A stretch of DNA of 53,514 bases from Kordia sp. (GTDB taxonomy: Bacteria > Bacteroidota > Bacteroidia > Flavobacteriales > Flavobacteriaceae), in contig NVVR01000021.1 in assembly GCA_002733415.1 (NCBI GenBank), positions 1,153-54,666 of the forward strand, read 5' to 3'. The notes beneath the pieces were generated by a model. The model did no database searches. It was not told the DNA's origin and saw only the letters and a program-made list of their open reading frames with translations. This document shows positions 15,739-25,203 of the stretch, in pieces (within the stretch, counting starts at the first letter, position 1; each line of letters begins with the position of its first letter). A program made the position numbers and the translations under genes.

Positions 15739-17478
15739 TTATTTTTTATTTGCTTTTCTTTTAAAGTGTAATTCTTTTTTAGAACGAAGTTTTTTCTTTG
15801 AAATACTTGAAGAAATAGCTCGTTTCTTTTTAGGAAGAAGTTTTGGTTTGAATACTTTCTTCTTAGGAGAGATACTGCGTAGTTCCCCTTCGTCAACATC
15901 TTCAAGAACACGGTCTTCTAAACCTTGTATTTTAGGAAGTATTAACGGAGGATCGTCTTTAAATAAATCTTCTACAGACAGTATTCGTTCGTCACCTCGC
16001 CAATTAAAACCTCTTAGCTCTCGAGCGTTTTTAGGATACTTGGAGTCTGGAGTTAACTCGCCCTCAGGACTTCCTATATTGGTGACTTCTTCGATTTGAT
16101 TATCGATTAATTTTAAATTTATACTTCCGCTAATTCGTTTGTCAATACCAATTAATTCGCCATTTTCCTGTCTTGCATAAAAAATGTATTCTGCATTTTT
16201 ATTAATATCGATGTTGTATAGTTTGTTGTCATCATTAAACAAACCAATCAGCTCTTTCCCTTTACATTGGTTGTATCCGCTAATAGAATCTTTGTTGACT
16301 AGGAACGTATTATAAAATACTTTTAAAGAATCTAGTTTGTTTGTTTCGAGGTTATTTAACAACTGAATAGTGTCTCCCGTAATTTGATTTTCTCCTGACC
16401 AAAGCACAGGTCTTCTGATTAATTTTGTAATTCCTCTTTTTTGGTTGATATAAATAGAATCGCATTTTCCGTTCATATCTAATTTATACAGTTTGGCATT
16501 TCGAAATGCTCTAATAACTCTGTTTTCTGGTTTTCCGGTAATCATTAACGTATCCGCGTGAATATAGATAGAATCATTTTGTTGTAGTGATTTTACCAGT
16601 GCTCTTTTGGTTATAAATACGGAGTCTTTTTCTTTAAAAACCTCGGCATAATGCCCTGTAATAATACTGTGATTTAGGGTGTCAGTTACTTTAACGTTAT
16701 TGGTTGCTGATGCAAAGTGTTTCTTTTGGTTGAAGTACATACTGTCTCCTTCAAAAATTCTATTATTGTAGAATATTTTCGAGTTTTTTACAAAATATCC
16801 CAAATCAGCATTCGTATCATAATAACCACGTTCGCAATGTATAGTTGTTCCTTGGTGTTTTATAACTGATTTCCCATACATATATGCAATACCGGAATTT
16901 GAATAAAAATCTAATTGACTAGAGTTTAGTGTGTATTCAGGGTTTTTAATATCTACGTCCCCTATGAATTGATACTTTTGGCTTTCCATAAAGTATTTTC
17001 CTATGGAGCTATTTATAATATTATCTTCATGATGTACTACCCCTCCAGTTTTATAATAAGCTTGTTGTTTTAATTTGTCAAAATATAAGGTATCTGTATG
17101 AAGAGTTGATTTAGGTTCTGTTAGTACAACATCTCCGGCAGTAAAGGCTAATTGTGTTTTACCACTGTAATTGGCTACCTTACTTGTTAATTTAATAGTA
17201 TCCCCTTGTTTGATAATAACCTTTCCAAAAGCGGAAATAGAATCTTCTTTTTTGTAATGATATGCTTTGTCGCACCACATTTCAATACCATCATGTTCAA
17301 TATAAATTTGCTTTTTACTATTTCTAGTTAAAATAGTTGCGCCAGGGTATTCTGCTTCATTTACATCGTAATAAGGAGCTGTTACTCTAATTTTCTTTTT
17401 CTCTTGAGAGAAGGATAGCATGCAGTTAATGCAAAAGAATAGGAGTATGTATGTAGAAAGATTAAATTTCAAGTTCAA
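15739..17478 (-). CDS. OstA/LptA-like periplasmic protein
   Basis: This 579-aa protein has a signal peptide (about 1-24, ending CMLSFSQ). Long beta-rich repeats follow, of the OstA type: EMWCDKAYHYKKEDSISAFG, TLHTDTLYFDKLKQQAYYKT and TIHCERGYYDTNADLGYFVK. This is the jelly-roll scaffold that carries lipopolysaccharide across the periplasm in LptA. It is much longer than proteobacterial LptA, as is usual for Bacteroidota. The C-terminal 50 residues are very Lys/Arg-rich, which is unusual for an exported protein and could be a disordered tail. It is probably involved in outer-membrane lipid export. Confidence 0.82.
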   Translation of the reverse strand: MNLKFNLSTYILLFFCINCMLSFSQEKKKIRVTAPYYDVNEAEYPGATILTRNSKKQIYIEHDGIEMWCDKAYHYKKEDSISAFGKVIIKQGDTIKLTSKVANYSGKTQLAFTAGDVVLTEPKSTLHTDTLYFDKLKQQAYYKTGGVVHHEDNIINSSIGKYFMESQKYQFIGDVDIKNPEYTLNSSQLDFYSNSGIAYMYGKSVIKHQGTTIHCERGYYDTNADLGYFVKNSKIFYNNRIFEGDSMYFNQKKHFASATNNVKVTDTLNHSIITGHYAEVFKEKDSVFITKRALVKSLQQNDSIYIHADTLMITGKPENRVIRAFRNAKLYKLDMNGKCDSIYINQKRGITKLIRRPVLWSGENQITGDTIQLLNNLETNKLDSLKVFYNTFLVNKDSISGYNQCKGKELIGLFNDDNKLYNIDINKNAEYIFYARQENGELIGIDKRISGSINLKLIDNQIEEVTNIGSPEGELTPDSKYPKNARELRGFNWRGDERILSVEDLFKDDPPLILPKIQGLEDRVLEDVDEGELRSISPKKKVFKPKLLPKKKRAISSSISKKKLRSKKELHFKRKANKK

Positions 17479-17562
17479 TTATTTTATGTCCCAAAAATAG
17501 CTAAAAAACTTAGTATGTAGTTGTTTTTAAGAGGATTTTAGGAAATCGATTAGAAGTAAAAC

Positions 17563-17602
17563 AAAACAGCGATTGAAAATATATATTTTCAATCGCTGTT
17601 TT
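17563..17602. terminator. Terminator after the M61 peptidase gene
   Basis: The perfect stem AAAACAGCGATTGAAAAT/ATTTTCAATCGCTGTTTT has a minimal loop. It lies about 20 bp past the peptidase stop and is suited to either direction. Confidence 0.85.
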
Positions 17603-17622
17603 AATATTAATTAAATTAAAAT

Positions 17623-19482
17623 TTATCCTTTCATCCAAGCGTTTCTTAATACAACACGCTTGTCAGTTGCTGGTAAGTCATCTGGAACTAAAGTGTAGGT
17701 TTTACCCATTGGTTCAATAACTTTTCCTTCCAAAGTAATTTCTTTACCTTCTCTTTTGATAACCATTTTAATGTCGTCTCCTGGAGTCCATCCAAAAGAT
17801 GCGCCAACTAAAGCTTGAATATTTTTAAGGTTGTAGTCAGTACCGTTAATAGAAACTAGTCTGTCATTTGGCTTCACGCCTAGTGTAGTTAAAAATGAAT
17901 TAGTGTTTTCTAAGAAAAACACTTCTTTCGTTTTCTGATCTGCAGAAATATATGGTGTTTGCATATCTTTAAGTAAATAACCAGTTTTAGCTTCTTTACT
18001 CTGCATGCTTAATCCTAGTTTATTAAAGAAATTAGTATAGTTAATAGGAGTGTTGCCAACAACGTGAGTATCGATAAACGTTCTAACTTCAGGGTATGTT
18101 AATGTAGTAATGTCATCAAATAATACAGCGTCAATAAAAGGTTTGTCTACACCGTACTTAGCTGATAAATCTTTCATCATGTCTAGGATACCATGTTCAC
18201 CATTACTTTTTTCTCTGATAATTAAATCAATACACATACCAATTAATGCTCCTTTTTCGTACACATTAATGTAGTTTCCTTTGTATGGTTCCTCTAATAT
18301 ATTTTTACTCATTTTAGTGAATGACATACTATCGTTAAATCCTTTAGATCCGTTTACTTTACCTAAAATACGTTTGTAGAATTCATACTCATCAACCAAG
18401 TCTTGGTTGATTTGAAATAAATTAGCGAAATACTCAGTTACACCTTCATACATCCATAAGTGTTCAGACATTTTTGGGGCATTATAGTCAAAATTATGTA
18501 CCTCTTCAGAATGTACACTTAATGGCGTTAAAATATGGAAAAACTCATGGGAAACAACATCTTTCATTGATTTTGCTAATGCTTGTTTAGGCATCATTTC
18601 AGGGAATACTACTGTGGTAGATGAATGGTGTTCTAATGCTCCAAATCCGTTGGCATCATTCTGCATGCTGGACATGTATAGTAAAATACAGTATTTTTTA
18701 GTCACATCAACATCTCCTAAAAAGGCTTTTTGAGCAAGCATCATTTTTTCCATTTCATCCTTTAAATCAGTAGCTTTTAAAGTGTTGCTTGGAGAGTAAA
18801 CGCTTAAAAGAATTTCCATATTTCCAATTTTAAATGTCGCGTTGTTTTCTGGAGCGTACATTATTGGATTGTCGGTAACTTCAAAATACCTTTTAGTGAT
18901 GAATGTGTCATTATCCGCAGCTATATTAGAATCTGTTAAGGCAGTATTTCCAACAAGGTCACTCGGGTGAGCAATGTTTATTGTGTAAGGTAATTGCTGG
19001 TGCTCTTTAAAATAACCAACAAATCCGTGTAGGTTAAGCATGAAGTTTTTTCCTTTTAAAATATTTGTTCCAGCAGGAGAAAATACATCATGAGTTCCTT
19101 CGATATCGTAAGTATCGTTTACTAAGTAAGTTATTTTGGCAATAGATTTAGCATTATCAATTACCCATGAATTGTCATCGGTATGTGTTACGGTTAATTC
19201 ATTTCCGTTAGCATCTAAAGCTTTTAGGTTTTCAATATATTTCCCGTAATTGTCAGTAGAATAAGTTCCAGGGACCGTTTTAGGAATGTAAAATGTAGCA
19301 GTTGCTGTTGTGAAACCGATTGGCGTCATTTCTACACTAACCTTATCACCAACTACATTGTTTAAGTCGATGTCAACAGTAGTGATTGCAACTGTTTTAA
19401 TTGCTACTCCAGTAGCTGTTTTCTGTGTTTTACAAGCCACTAAAAAAGATAGTGACAAGATAGCAAGACTGATTTTTCTCAT
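17623..19482 (-). CDS. M61 (glycyl aminopeptidase-like) metallopeptidase with PDZ domain, lipoprotein
   Basis: This ~619-aa exported peptidase has a lipobox (LSLSFLVAC, Cys about residue 17), an N-terminal beta domain, then the zinc site HEFFH (VVSHEFFHILTPL) with the third ligand Glu in MYEGVTEYFANL. A C-terminal PDZ domain (about 520-600, LGVKPNDRLVSINGTDYNL) presumably positions peptide substrates. The ATG at 19482 (MRKISLAI) is chosen because it places the signal peptide correctly; the frame extends 7 codons upstream. It is probably anchored in the envelope and monocistronic. Confidence 0.92.
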   Translation of the reverse strand: MRKISLAILSLSFLVACKTQKTATGVAIKTVAITTVDIDLNNVVGDKVSVEMTPIGFTTATATFYIPKTVPGTYSTDNYGKYIENLKALDANGNELTVTHTDDNSWVIDNAKSIAKITYLVNDTYDIEGTHDVFSPAGTNILKGKNFMLNLHGFVGYFKEHQQLPYTINIAHPSDLVGNTALTDSNIAADNDTFITKRYFEVTDNPIMYAPENNATFKIGNMEILLSVYSPSNTLKATDLKDEMEKMMLAQKAFLGDVDVTKKYCILLYMSSMQNDANGFGALEHHSSTTVVFPEMMPKQALAKSMKDVVSHEFFHILTPLSVHSEEVHNFDYNAPKMSEHLWMYEGVTEYFANLFQINQDLVDEYEFYKRILGKVNGSKGFNDSMSFTKMSKNILEEPYKGNYINVYEKGALIGMCIDLIIREKSNGEHGILDMMKDLSAKYGVDKPFIDAVLFDDITTLTYPEVRTFIDTHVVGNTPINYTNFFNKLGLSMQSKEAKTGYLLKDMQTPYISADQKTKEVFFLENTNSFLTTLGVKPNDRLVSINGTDYNLKNIQALVGASFGWTPGDDIKMVIKREGKEITLEGKVIEPMGKTYTLVPDDLPATDKRVVLRNAWMKG

Positions 19483-19498
19483 TTTATATTTTTTTAAT

Positions 19499-19593
19499 TC
19501 CACCAGTTGGTTTAATTCCCTGAGGATAGCCTCGTACGAGAATTGTTATTGTTAATTCATATCTCGTGTGCTTCCACCGAGAAAATTGATTTA
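19499..19593. repeat. Dispersed intergenic repeat, copy A
   Basis: The element contains CCACCAGTTGGTTTAATTC, a GAGGATAGCCTC hairpin and CTCGTGTGCTTCCACCGAG. A second copy at 26447-26537 keeps the same order of motifs and is also preceded by TTTTTTAAT. It sits just upstream of the M61 start, so it may contribute to that gene's leader. Confidence 0.7.
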
Positions 19594-19745
19594 ATGTATA
19601 TGACTCTTTTATAACAAAAATGTTACATTTTTTAATATAATTTTAACAAAATAGACGAAATCAATTGTTTTTTAGAGGAAATATTTTTGTTTGATATGAG
19701 TGATTTTTTTTTCTAGTATATTTATACGAAAATTGAACTGTTTTA

Positions 19746-20735
19746 ATGAAGTTATCAGTAGTAATAGTAAATTATAATGTACGCTACTTTTTGGAGTTAT
19801 GTCTGAAAAGTGTAGCAGCCGCAATTACTTCAATTGATGCAGAGGTTATTATTGTTGATAATAATTCTTCTGATGAAAGCTGTAAAATGGTAAAGCAACT
19901 GTTTCCTAATATTCGTTTGATAGAAAATAAAGAGAATGTCGGTTTTTCAAAAGCGAATAATCAAGGTGTCGCTTTAGCAAAAGGCGAGTATGTATGTGTG
20001 TTGAATCCTGACACAGTGGTTGCGGAGGATACTTTTACTCAGTTGCTGGAATTTTCAGATTCAAAAGATAAAATTGGAATTGTTAGCTGTAAGCTAATTG
20101 ACGGAGCAGGAAAGTTCCTTCCGGAAAGCAAGCGAAATGTTCCAACTCGACTGGTGGCAATTAAAAAATTAATAGGGTTGTCAAAGGATTATTATGTATC
20201 AAATGTTAAAGTAAATGAAATTGGCAAGGCATCAGTGTTTGTAGGAGCTTTTATGTTGCTTAAAAGAAACTTGTATGAAGAGGTAGGCGGGTTTGATGAA
20301 CGCTATTTTATGTATGGTGAGGACATAGATTTGTCATACAGTGTTCTAAACACAGGATATGATAATTACTATTATGGTCAAACTACTGTGATACATTATA
20401 AAGGAGAAAGTACTTTAAAGGATGAGGTGTATGCAAAGCGATTTTATGGAGCAATGCAATTATTTTACAAGAAGTATTTTAAGTCTAACTTTCTGTTTGA
20501 TATAGCTGTTGGTTTAGGGGTGAGGATCATACCTCTTTTTAAATCAGTTTTAAAAGAAGATAAATTGGAAGAACGACCTGAATTGACACTTGAAACAGCA
20601 GAGTTATCTTTTAAAGAAATTATTCAATTGTTTGGAAAACAAGAGTGTTATTATAATATACATATTAAAAACACGAATTTTACTATTGGTAGCAAGAGTT
20701 CAAAGAGTAGAGGAGAGGTAGTTTTTGTAAGCTAA
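19746..20735 (+). CDS. Family 2 glycosyltransferase
   Basis: This 329-aa GT-A fold enzyme begins KLSVVIVNYNVRYFLELCL. The nucleotide-binding Asp is in EVIIVDNNSSDES, ENVGFSKANNQG follows, and the metal-binding region is CVLNPDTVVAED. A further GGFDERYFMYGEDIDLSYSV segment carries the ED(D) acceptor motif of rhamnosyl-type transferases. There is no clear membrane anchor, though a hydrophobic patch occurs near 250. It probably adds a sugar to a surface polysaccharide or glycolipid; donor and acceptor are unknown. It is followed on the same strand by the E2 gene after about 86 bp. Confidence 0.92.
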   Translation: MKLSVVIVNYNVRYFLELCLKSVAAAITSIDAEVIIVDNNSSDESCKMVKQLFPNIRLIENKENVGFSKANNQGVALAKGEYVCVLNPDTVVAEDTFTQLLEFSDSKDKIGIVSCKLIDGAGKFLPESKRNVPTRLVAIKKLIGLSKDYYVSNVKVNEIGKASVFVGAFMLLKRNLYEEVGGFDERYFMYGEDIDLSYSVLNTGYDNYYYGQTTVIHYKGESTLKDEVYAKRFYGAMQLFYKKYFKSNFLFDIAVGLGVRIIPLFKSVLKEDKLEERPELTLETAELSFKEIIQLFGKQECYYNIHIKNTNFTIGSKSSKSRGEVVFVS

Positions 20736-20821
20736 TTTTAGTTGCTTAAATCCTAACTTTTTCTGTTTTTATTTATTAAATTCGCAGACTGAAATTAGTA
20801 TTTCACTTATATTTTAAGAAT

Positions 20822-22135
20822 ATGGCAAAGTTTGAATTAAAACTTCCAAAAATGGGAGAAAGTGTTGCAGAAGCAACCATTACATCTTGGTTAAAAGAAG
20901 TTGGGGATACCATTGATATGGATGAGCCAGTTTTAGAAATAGCAACTGATAAAGTAGATTCTGAAGTTCCATCTGAAGTAGATGGTGTTATTGCAGAAAT
21001 TCTTTTTAATGTTGATGATGTTGTTGCTGTAGGGCAAACAATAGCAATTATAGAAACAGAAGGGAAAGGTAGTGTAGCTACTGAAACTCTTAAGCAAGAT
21101 GTAGCTTCAGCTGCGGTTGTAGAAATAGAAAAAACAATAGTAGAAGCTAAAAGTTCAGTTGCAGTAGTAGCTAATTTTTCTGATTCGGATAAGTTTTATT
21201 CTCCTTTAGTGAAGAATATGGCGAAGGAAGAAGGAGTGTCATTAGCTGAATTAGAAGCAATACCAGGTTCTGGTAAAGAAGGTAGAGTTACTAAAAATGA
21301 TATGTTAGCATATCTTGAAAACAGAGGTAATCAACCTGTAGCTGTTGTAAGTACACCAAAAGCTTCAGATCCAGTAAAAACCGCTACGCCAAAAGCTCCA
21401 ATAAAAACTAAGATTACTTTACAAGAAGGTGATGAGGTTGTTGCGATGACTAGAATGCGTAAGCTTATCTCTGGTCACATGACAAATTCTTTGCAAACGG
21501 CAGCACATGTGCAGTCATTTGTAGAATGTGATGTAACTAATATTTGGAATTGGAGATTAAAAATAAAGGATGCATTCTTGAAAAGAGAAGGAGAGAAGTT
21601 AACTTTTACTCCAATATTCATGGAAGCTGTAGCGCATGCTTTAAAGAAGTATCCAGGAATGAACGTTTCAGTTGATGGCGATAATGTTATTCAGCGTAAA
21701 AACATTAATTTAGGTATGGCAGCAGCCTTACCTGATGGAAACTTGATTGTACCAGTAATTAAAAATGCGGATCAATTAAACCTGGTGGGTATGGCAAAAG
21801 CTGTAAACGGATTGGCTGGTAAAGCTAGAACAGGGAAATTAAGCCCTGACGATATTCAAGGAGGTACCTACACGGTAACTAATGTGGGTAATTTCGGAAG
21901 TATTATGGGTACCCCAATTATACCATTACCTCAAGTAGGAATTTTGGCTTTAGGTTCAATTAGAAAAACACCAGCGGTTATTGAAACACCAGAAGGTGAT
22001 TTTATCGGTATTAGAATGAAGATGTTCTTATCTCATTCATATGACCATAGAGTTATTGATGGTGCTTTAGGAGGAATGTTTGCTAAATGTGTGGCAGATT
22101 ACCTTGAAGCTTGGGATGTAAATAGAGATTTTTAG
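20822..22135 (+). CDS. 2-oxo acid dehydrogenase E2 (dihydrolipoyl acyltransferase)
   Basis: This 437-aa subunit has a lipoyl domain (1-78) with the modified Lys in IATDKVDSEVP. A flexible linker precedes a peripheral subunit-binding domain (about 121-161, YSPLVKNMAKEEGVSLAEL), followed by an Ala/Pro/Lys linker and the C-terminal catalytic domain ending with the active-site HSYDHRVIDGALGGMF. It transfers acyl groups to CoA in a pyruvate, branched-chain or 2-oxoglutarate complex. One lipoyl domain and the overall pattern suit the branched-chain/Bacteroidota type. No E1 or E3 gene is adjacent. Confidence 0.93.
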   Translation: MAKFELKLPKMGESVAEATITSWLKEVGDTIDMDEPVLEIATDKVDSEVPSEVDGVIAEILFNVDDVVAVGQTIAIIETEGKGSVATETLKQDVASAAVVEIEKTIVEAKSSVAVVANFSDSDKFYSPLVKNMAKEEGVSLAELEAIPGSGKEGRVTKNDMLAYLENRGNQPVAVVSTPKASDPVKTATPKAPIKTKITLQEGDEVVAMTRMRKLISGHMTNSLQTAAHVQSFVECDVTNIWNWRLKIKDAFLKREGEKLTFTPIFMEAVAHALKKYPGMNVSVDGDNVIQRKNINLGMAAALPDGNLIVPVIKNADQLNLVGMAKAVNGLAGKARTGKLSPDDIQGGTYTVTNVGNFGSIMGTPIIPLPQVGILALGSIRKTPAVIETPEGDFIGIRMKMFLSHSYDHRVIDGALGGMFAKCVADYLEAWDVNRDF

Positions 22136-22174
22136 GTTGTCCTTGAAAAAGGAAGATAGATTTTATAATAAATT

Positions 22175-22214
22175 AAAAAAGCCTGTGAAGTTAAAACTTC
22201 ACAGGCTTTTTTTT
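22175..22214 (+). terminator. Terminator after the E2 gene
   Basis: The stem AAAAAAGCCTGTGAAGTT/AACTTCACAGGCTTTTTT is followed by a T-run, about 40 bp past the E2 stop. Confidence 0.88.
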
Positions 22215-22465
22215 GTAATGTGTAATACCAATTAAAATTCAAAATGCATTATTAAATCGTTTCTTTTAGACTTATTCATCGCTTAAAAATACAACCGTAA
22301 CTAAGGCTATACTTTTATTTTTAAACTCAACTAAATCTAAAATAATTCAATTTTCTTATGAGCATCTTGAAGTTTAATTGGGATAAAACGCGTAGTTTTT
22401 ATATTCAGGTTATCTTCTGTTGTTTAATGTAGGTGTTGAGTGCGTTTAAAATGTATAAAAAGAAT

Positions 22466-22494
22466 AAAGCCACTTCAATCTGAAGTGGCTTTTT
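22466..22494 (-). terminator. Terminator after htpG
   Basis: The stem AAAGCCACTTCA/TGAAGTGGCTTT has a 3-base loop. On the minus strand it ends the htpG transcript about 20 bp past its stop codon. Confidence 0.82.
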
Positions 22495-22515
22495 AAATAA
22501 ATCAGGCTATGCCTG

Positions 22516-24396
22516 TTATTTGATCATCTCGTAACTACGAGCAATGAAGTTTGTTAGCTCTTCACCAGTTAATAGTCCTTGCGATAAACGCGCTAAATCT
22601 AAACTTTGTTTAATTAAAGTTTCTTTTTTAGTAACGTCTTTTTCGTTTAGTATATCAGAAACTAACTCATGGTTTGAGTTTACAATTAAGTTGTACATTT
22701 CTGGGAAGTTCCCAAACATTCCGTTACCGCCAGATTGTTGCATCTCTTTCATACGACGCATAAATTCTGGTTGAGTAATCATAAACGGTGTAGCATCAGA
22801 AGCCATAGCTTCTAATTGTACCGTATATTTTTCTTTAGGTACAACAACTTCTAAAGCTGTTTTTAAAGTTTCTTTTTCTTCGTCAGATAACTTAGAAATT
22901 TGCTCCTCATCTTTATTGATTAACTTGTCAATATGATCACCATCAACACGAGCAAAAGTAACATTCTCTTTTTCAGATTCTAATTTCTGAATTAAATGAG
23001 ATATAATAGGAGAATCTAATAATATTACTTCATATCCTTTATTTGTAGCTGCTTGTATATAACTGTGTTGTTCATCTTTGTTAGATGCGTATAATATAAC
23101 AGTTTTACCGTCCTTATTAGTTTGGTTGTCCTTAATTTTAGTGATTAACTCATCAAAAGTAAAGTACTTACCATCTACTGTAGGGTATAATGCAAATTTA
23201 TCAGCCTTTTCAAAGAATTTTGGCTCTGATAACATACCGTATTCAATAACGATTTTAATATCATTCCATTTTGCTTCAAAACTCTCTCTATCGTTTTTGT
23301 ATAAAGAATTTAATTTATCTCCTACTTTTTTAGTAATGTAAGAAGCAATTTTCTTTACGTTACCATCCGCTTGTAAATAACTACGTGATACGTTTAACGG
23401 AATATCTGGTGAGTCAATAACTCCACGCAGCATTGTTAAAAATTCAGGAACAATTCCTTCCACATTATCCGTTACGAAAACTTGGTTTTGGTATAACTGA
23501 ATTTTATCTTTTTGTGAAGTAATATCATTCGTCATCTTAGGGAAATATAAAATTCCGGTAAGGTTAAACGGATAATCAACATTTAAGTGAATGTTAAATA
23601 ATGGCTCTTCAAACTGTGCAGGATATAACTCTTGGTAAAACCCTTTGTAATCTTCATCCTTTAAGTCAGCAGGTTGCTTTGTCCATGCTGGATTAGGGTT
23701 GTTGATGATATTATCAACAGTTACCGTTTCTGGTTTAGCATCTTTATCAGCATCTTCAGGTAATGGTAATGTTTCTTCTCTTGTTCCGAATTTAATCGAA
23801 ACAGGCATGAACTTGTTGTATTTTAATAACAATCCAGATATTTTCTGATCGTCTAAAAACTCTAAAGAATCTTCAGCAATATGCAAGATGATTTCTGTTC
23901 CTCTATCAGTTTTGTCATGTGCCTCTAAAGTAAATTCTGGAGAACCATCACAAGTCCAAATAGCAGCAGGTTCGTCTTTATGACTCTTCGTAATTAATTC
24001 TACCTTTTCAGCAACCATAAAAGCAGAGTAGAACCCTAAACCAAAGTGACCGATAATTCCAGTATCTTCAGCTTTATCATTATACTGCTCTAAAAACTCA
24101 TTAGCACCAGAAAAAGCGATTTGGTTGATGTATTTTTCTACTTCATCAGCTGTCATCCCTAATCCTTGATCGGTGATATGGATTTTTTTACCTTCTTTAT
24201 CAATTCTCACTTCAATAACCGGATTTCCGTAATCTGCTTTAGATTCTCCAATTTGAGTAAGGTGCTTTAATTTTAAAGTAGCATCTGTTGCATTTGAGAT
24301 TAACTCTCTTAAAAAGATTTCATGATCAGAGTATAAAAACTTCTTGATTAATGGGAAGATATTCTCTACCGATACATTAATATTTCCTTTTGCCAT
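22516..24396 (-). CDS. htpG: Chaperone HtpG (Hsp90)
   Basis: This 626-aa bacterial Hsp90 has an N-terminal GHKL ATPase domain with LRELISNATDATLK, DQGLGMTADEV and GLGFYSAFMVAEKV, then the middle client-binding domain and the C-terminal dimerisation domain. Length is standard. It works as an ATP-driven dimer in the cytosol on unfolding or maturing proteins. No CIRCE-type inverted repeat is visible upstream, so its regulation cannot be read from the sequence. The upstream region carries one copy of the CTCGATACAATTTTC repeat (24419-24463). Confidence 0.97.
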   Translation of the reverse strand: MAKGNINVSVENIFPLIKKFLYSDHEIFLRELISNATDATLKLKHLTQIGESKADYGNPVIEVRIDKEGKKIHITDQGLGMTADEVEKYINQIAFSGANEFLEQYNDKAEDTGIIGHFGLGFYSAFMVAEKVELITKSHKDEPAAIWTCDGSPEFTLEAHDKTDRGTEIILHIAEDSLEFLDDQKISGLLLKYNKFMPVSIKFGTREETLPLPEDADKDAKPETVTVDNIINNPNPAWTKQPADLKDEDYKGFYQELYPAQFEEPLFNIHLNVDYPFNLTGILYFPKMTNDITSQKDKIQLYQNQVFVTDNVEGIVPEFLTMLRGVIDSPDIPLNVSRSYLQADGNVKKIASYITKKVGDKLNSLYKNDRESFEAKWNDIKIVIEYGMLSEPKFFEKADKFALYPTVDGKYFTFDELITKIKDNQTNKDGKTVILYASNKDEQHSYIQAATNKGYEVILLDSPIISHLIQKLESEKENVTFARVDGDHIDKLINKDEEQISKLSDEEKETLKTALEVVVPKEKYTVQLEAMASDATPFMITQPEFMRRMKEMQQSGGNGMFGNFPEMYNLIVNSNHELVSDILNEKDVTKKETLIKQSLDLARLSQGLLTGEELTNFIARSYEMIK

Positions 24397-24418
24397 TTTT
24401 TTGTATTTTTTAAATTAC

Positions 24419-24463
24419 GTCACTTCGAGTGATTTTCGATAGAAAATTGTATCGAGAAGTTCT
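24419..24463 (-). repeat. Dispersed 42-45 bp repeat (CTCGATACAATTTTC family), copy 1
   Basis: On the minus strand this reads TTCTCGATACAATTTTCTAT then CGAAAATCACTCGAAGTGAC. Direct-orientation copies lie at 24967-25008 and, with a few changes, at 34649-34690. This copy and copy 2 face each other across a T9SS gene fragment. Confidence 0.8.
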
Positions 24464-24551
24464 CTTTACCTCAACTACATATCTCAATTCGAAATAAACT
24501 ATTTGTTTTCTATTGTTACAGTAGTCAAATAGAATACCAATTTGATAGTGA

Positions 24552-24959
24552 TGTCAAGATGGCAGAGATGTAGCTTTTAAAATAAAAACTCAACCTACAT
24601 TAGTAGTGAATGATACATTTGAAAATAATGCTGAAATCTATTTTGATTATAATGCGCCAATTATTACTAATGTAGCTCAAACTACTGTAACAGCTTTATT
24701 AGGTATGTCTGATTATAAATTAGATACAACGCTTATCATACATCCTAATCCAGCTAAAGATGTTGTTTATATTCAAGGGAAACATAGCTTGAAAGAAATT
24801 ACTGTCTTTGATGTAAATGGAAGGGTATTGAAGAGTGTTTTTGTAGTAGGAACGCAATTAGAAAAGGAATTAGATGTTACTAAATTGACCCAAGGAATCT
24901 ACTTTGTTAGAGTAGTGTCTAATAAAGGACAGTTTGTAAGTAAGTTGATTAAGGAGTAA
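24552..24959 (+). pseudogene. C-terminal fragment of a T9SS-exported protein
   Basis: The frame is open from just after a stop near 24549-24551 and lacks a proper start; GTG at 24606 is the first candidate. The visible ~135 residues read as the end of a large surface protein: FKIKTQPTLVVNDTFENNAE, IYFDYNAPIITN, and a type A sorting domain (IIHPNPAKDVVYIQGKHSLK to GIYFVRVVSNKGQFVSKLIK). The sorting domain directs secretion through the type IX system and attachment to the cell surface. Without the rest of the protein and a signal peptide this is a relic. It is bracketed by inverted copies of a dispersed repeat. Confidence 0.75.
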
Positions 24960-24966
24960 AATAACT

Positions 24967-25008
24967 GTTCTCGATACAATTTTCTATCGAAAATCACTCG
25001 AACTGACG
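24967..25008 (+). repeat. Dispersed 42-45 bp repeat (CTCGATACAATTTTC family), copy 2
   Basis: This nearly exact inverted counterpart of copy 1 begins just after the stop of the T9SS fragment. It ends in CACTCGAACTGACG. Confidence 0.8.
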
Positions 25009-25019
25009 AAAGTTTTATA

Positions 25020-25057
25020 CAAAAGCCTTTGTGTTTTTTTATTACAAAGGCTTTTGT
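25020..25057. terminator. Terminator-like hairpin
   Basis: The stem CAAAAGCCTTTGT/ACAAAGGCTTTTG has a T-rich loop and follows the T9SS fragment. It may be a surviving terminator of the decayed gene. Confidence 0.7.
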
Positions 25058-25065
25058 GTTGTATT

Positions 25066-25203
25066 GTCATTTCGAAGAAGGAACGACTGAGAAATCACAT
25101 TAGAGTAAGCTCATCATAATTTTGAGCTTCAGGATGTGATTTCTCCCTTTGGTCGAAATGGCACGTCATTACGAGGAGCGATAGCGATGTTGTAATCTGT
25201 ACC
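25066..25203. repeat. MITE-like palindromic element upstream of fabH
   Basis: The imperfect inverted repeat runs from CATTTCGA...GAGAAATCACAT (from 25068) to ATGTGATTTCTC...TCGAAATG (ending about 25160), with an inner AGCTC/GAGCT hairpin. It is followed by GTCATTACGAGGAGCGATAG (25166 on). Both halves resemble short palindromic repeats common in flavobacterial intergenic DNA. There is no coding capacity. Confidence 0.65.

Larger units (their letters stand above)
22136..22515. other. Intergenic stretch between E2 and htpG
   Basis: No gene is present. It contains two terminators (annotated separately) and, between them, AT-rich DNA with the word GTAATACCAATT, which recurs near 7407-7420 and, in part, near 24533. 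I see nothing else. Confidence 0.5.
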
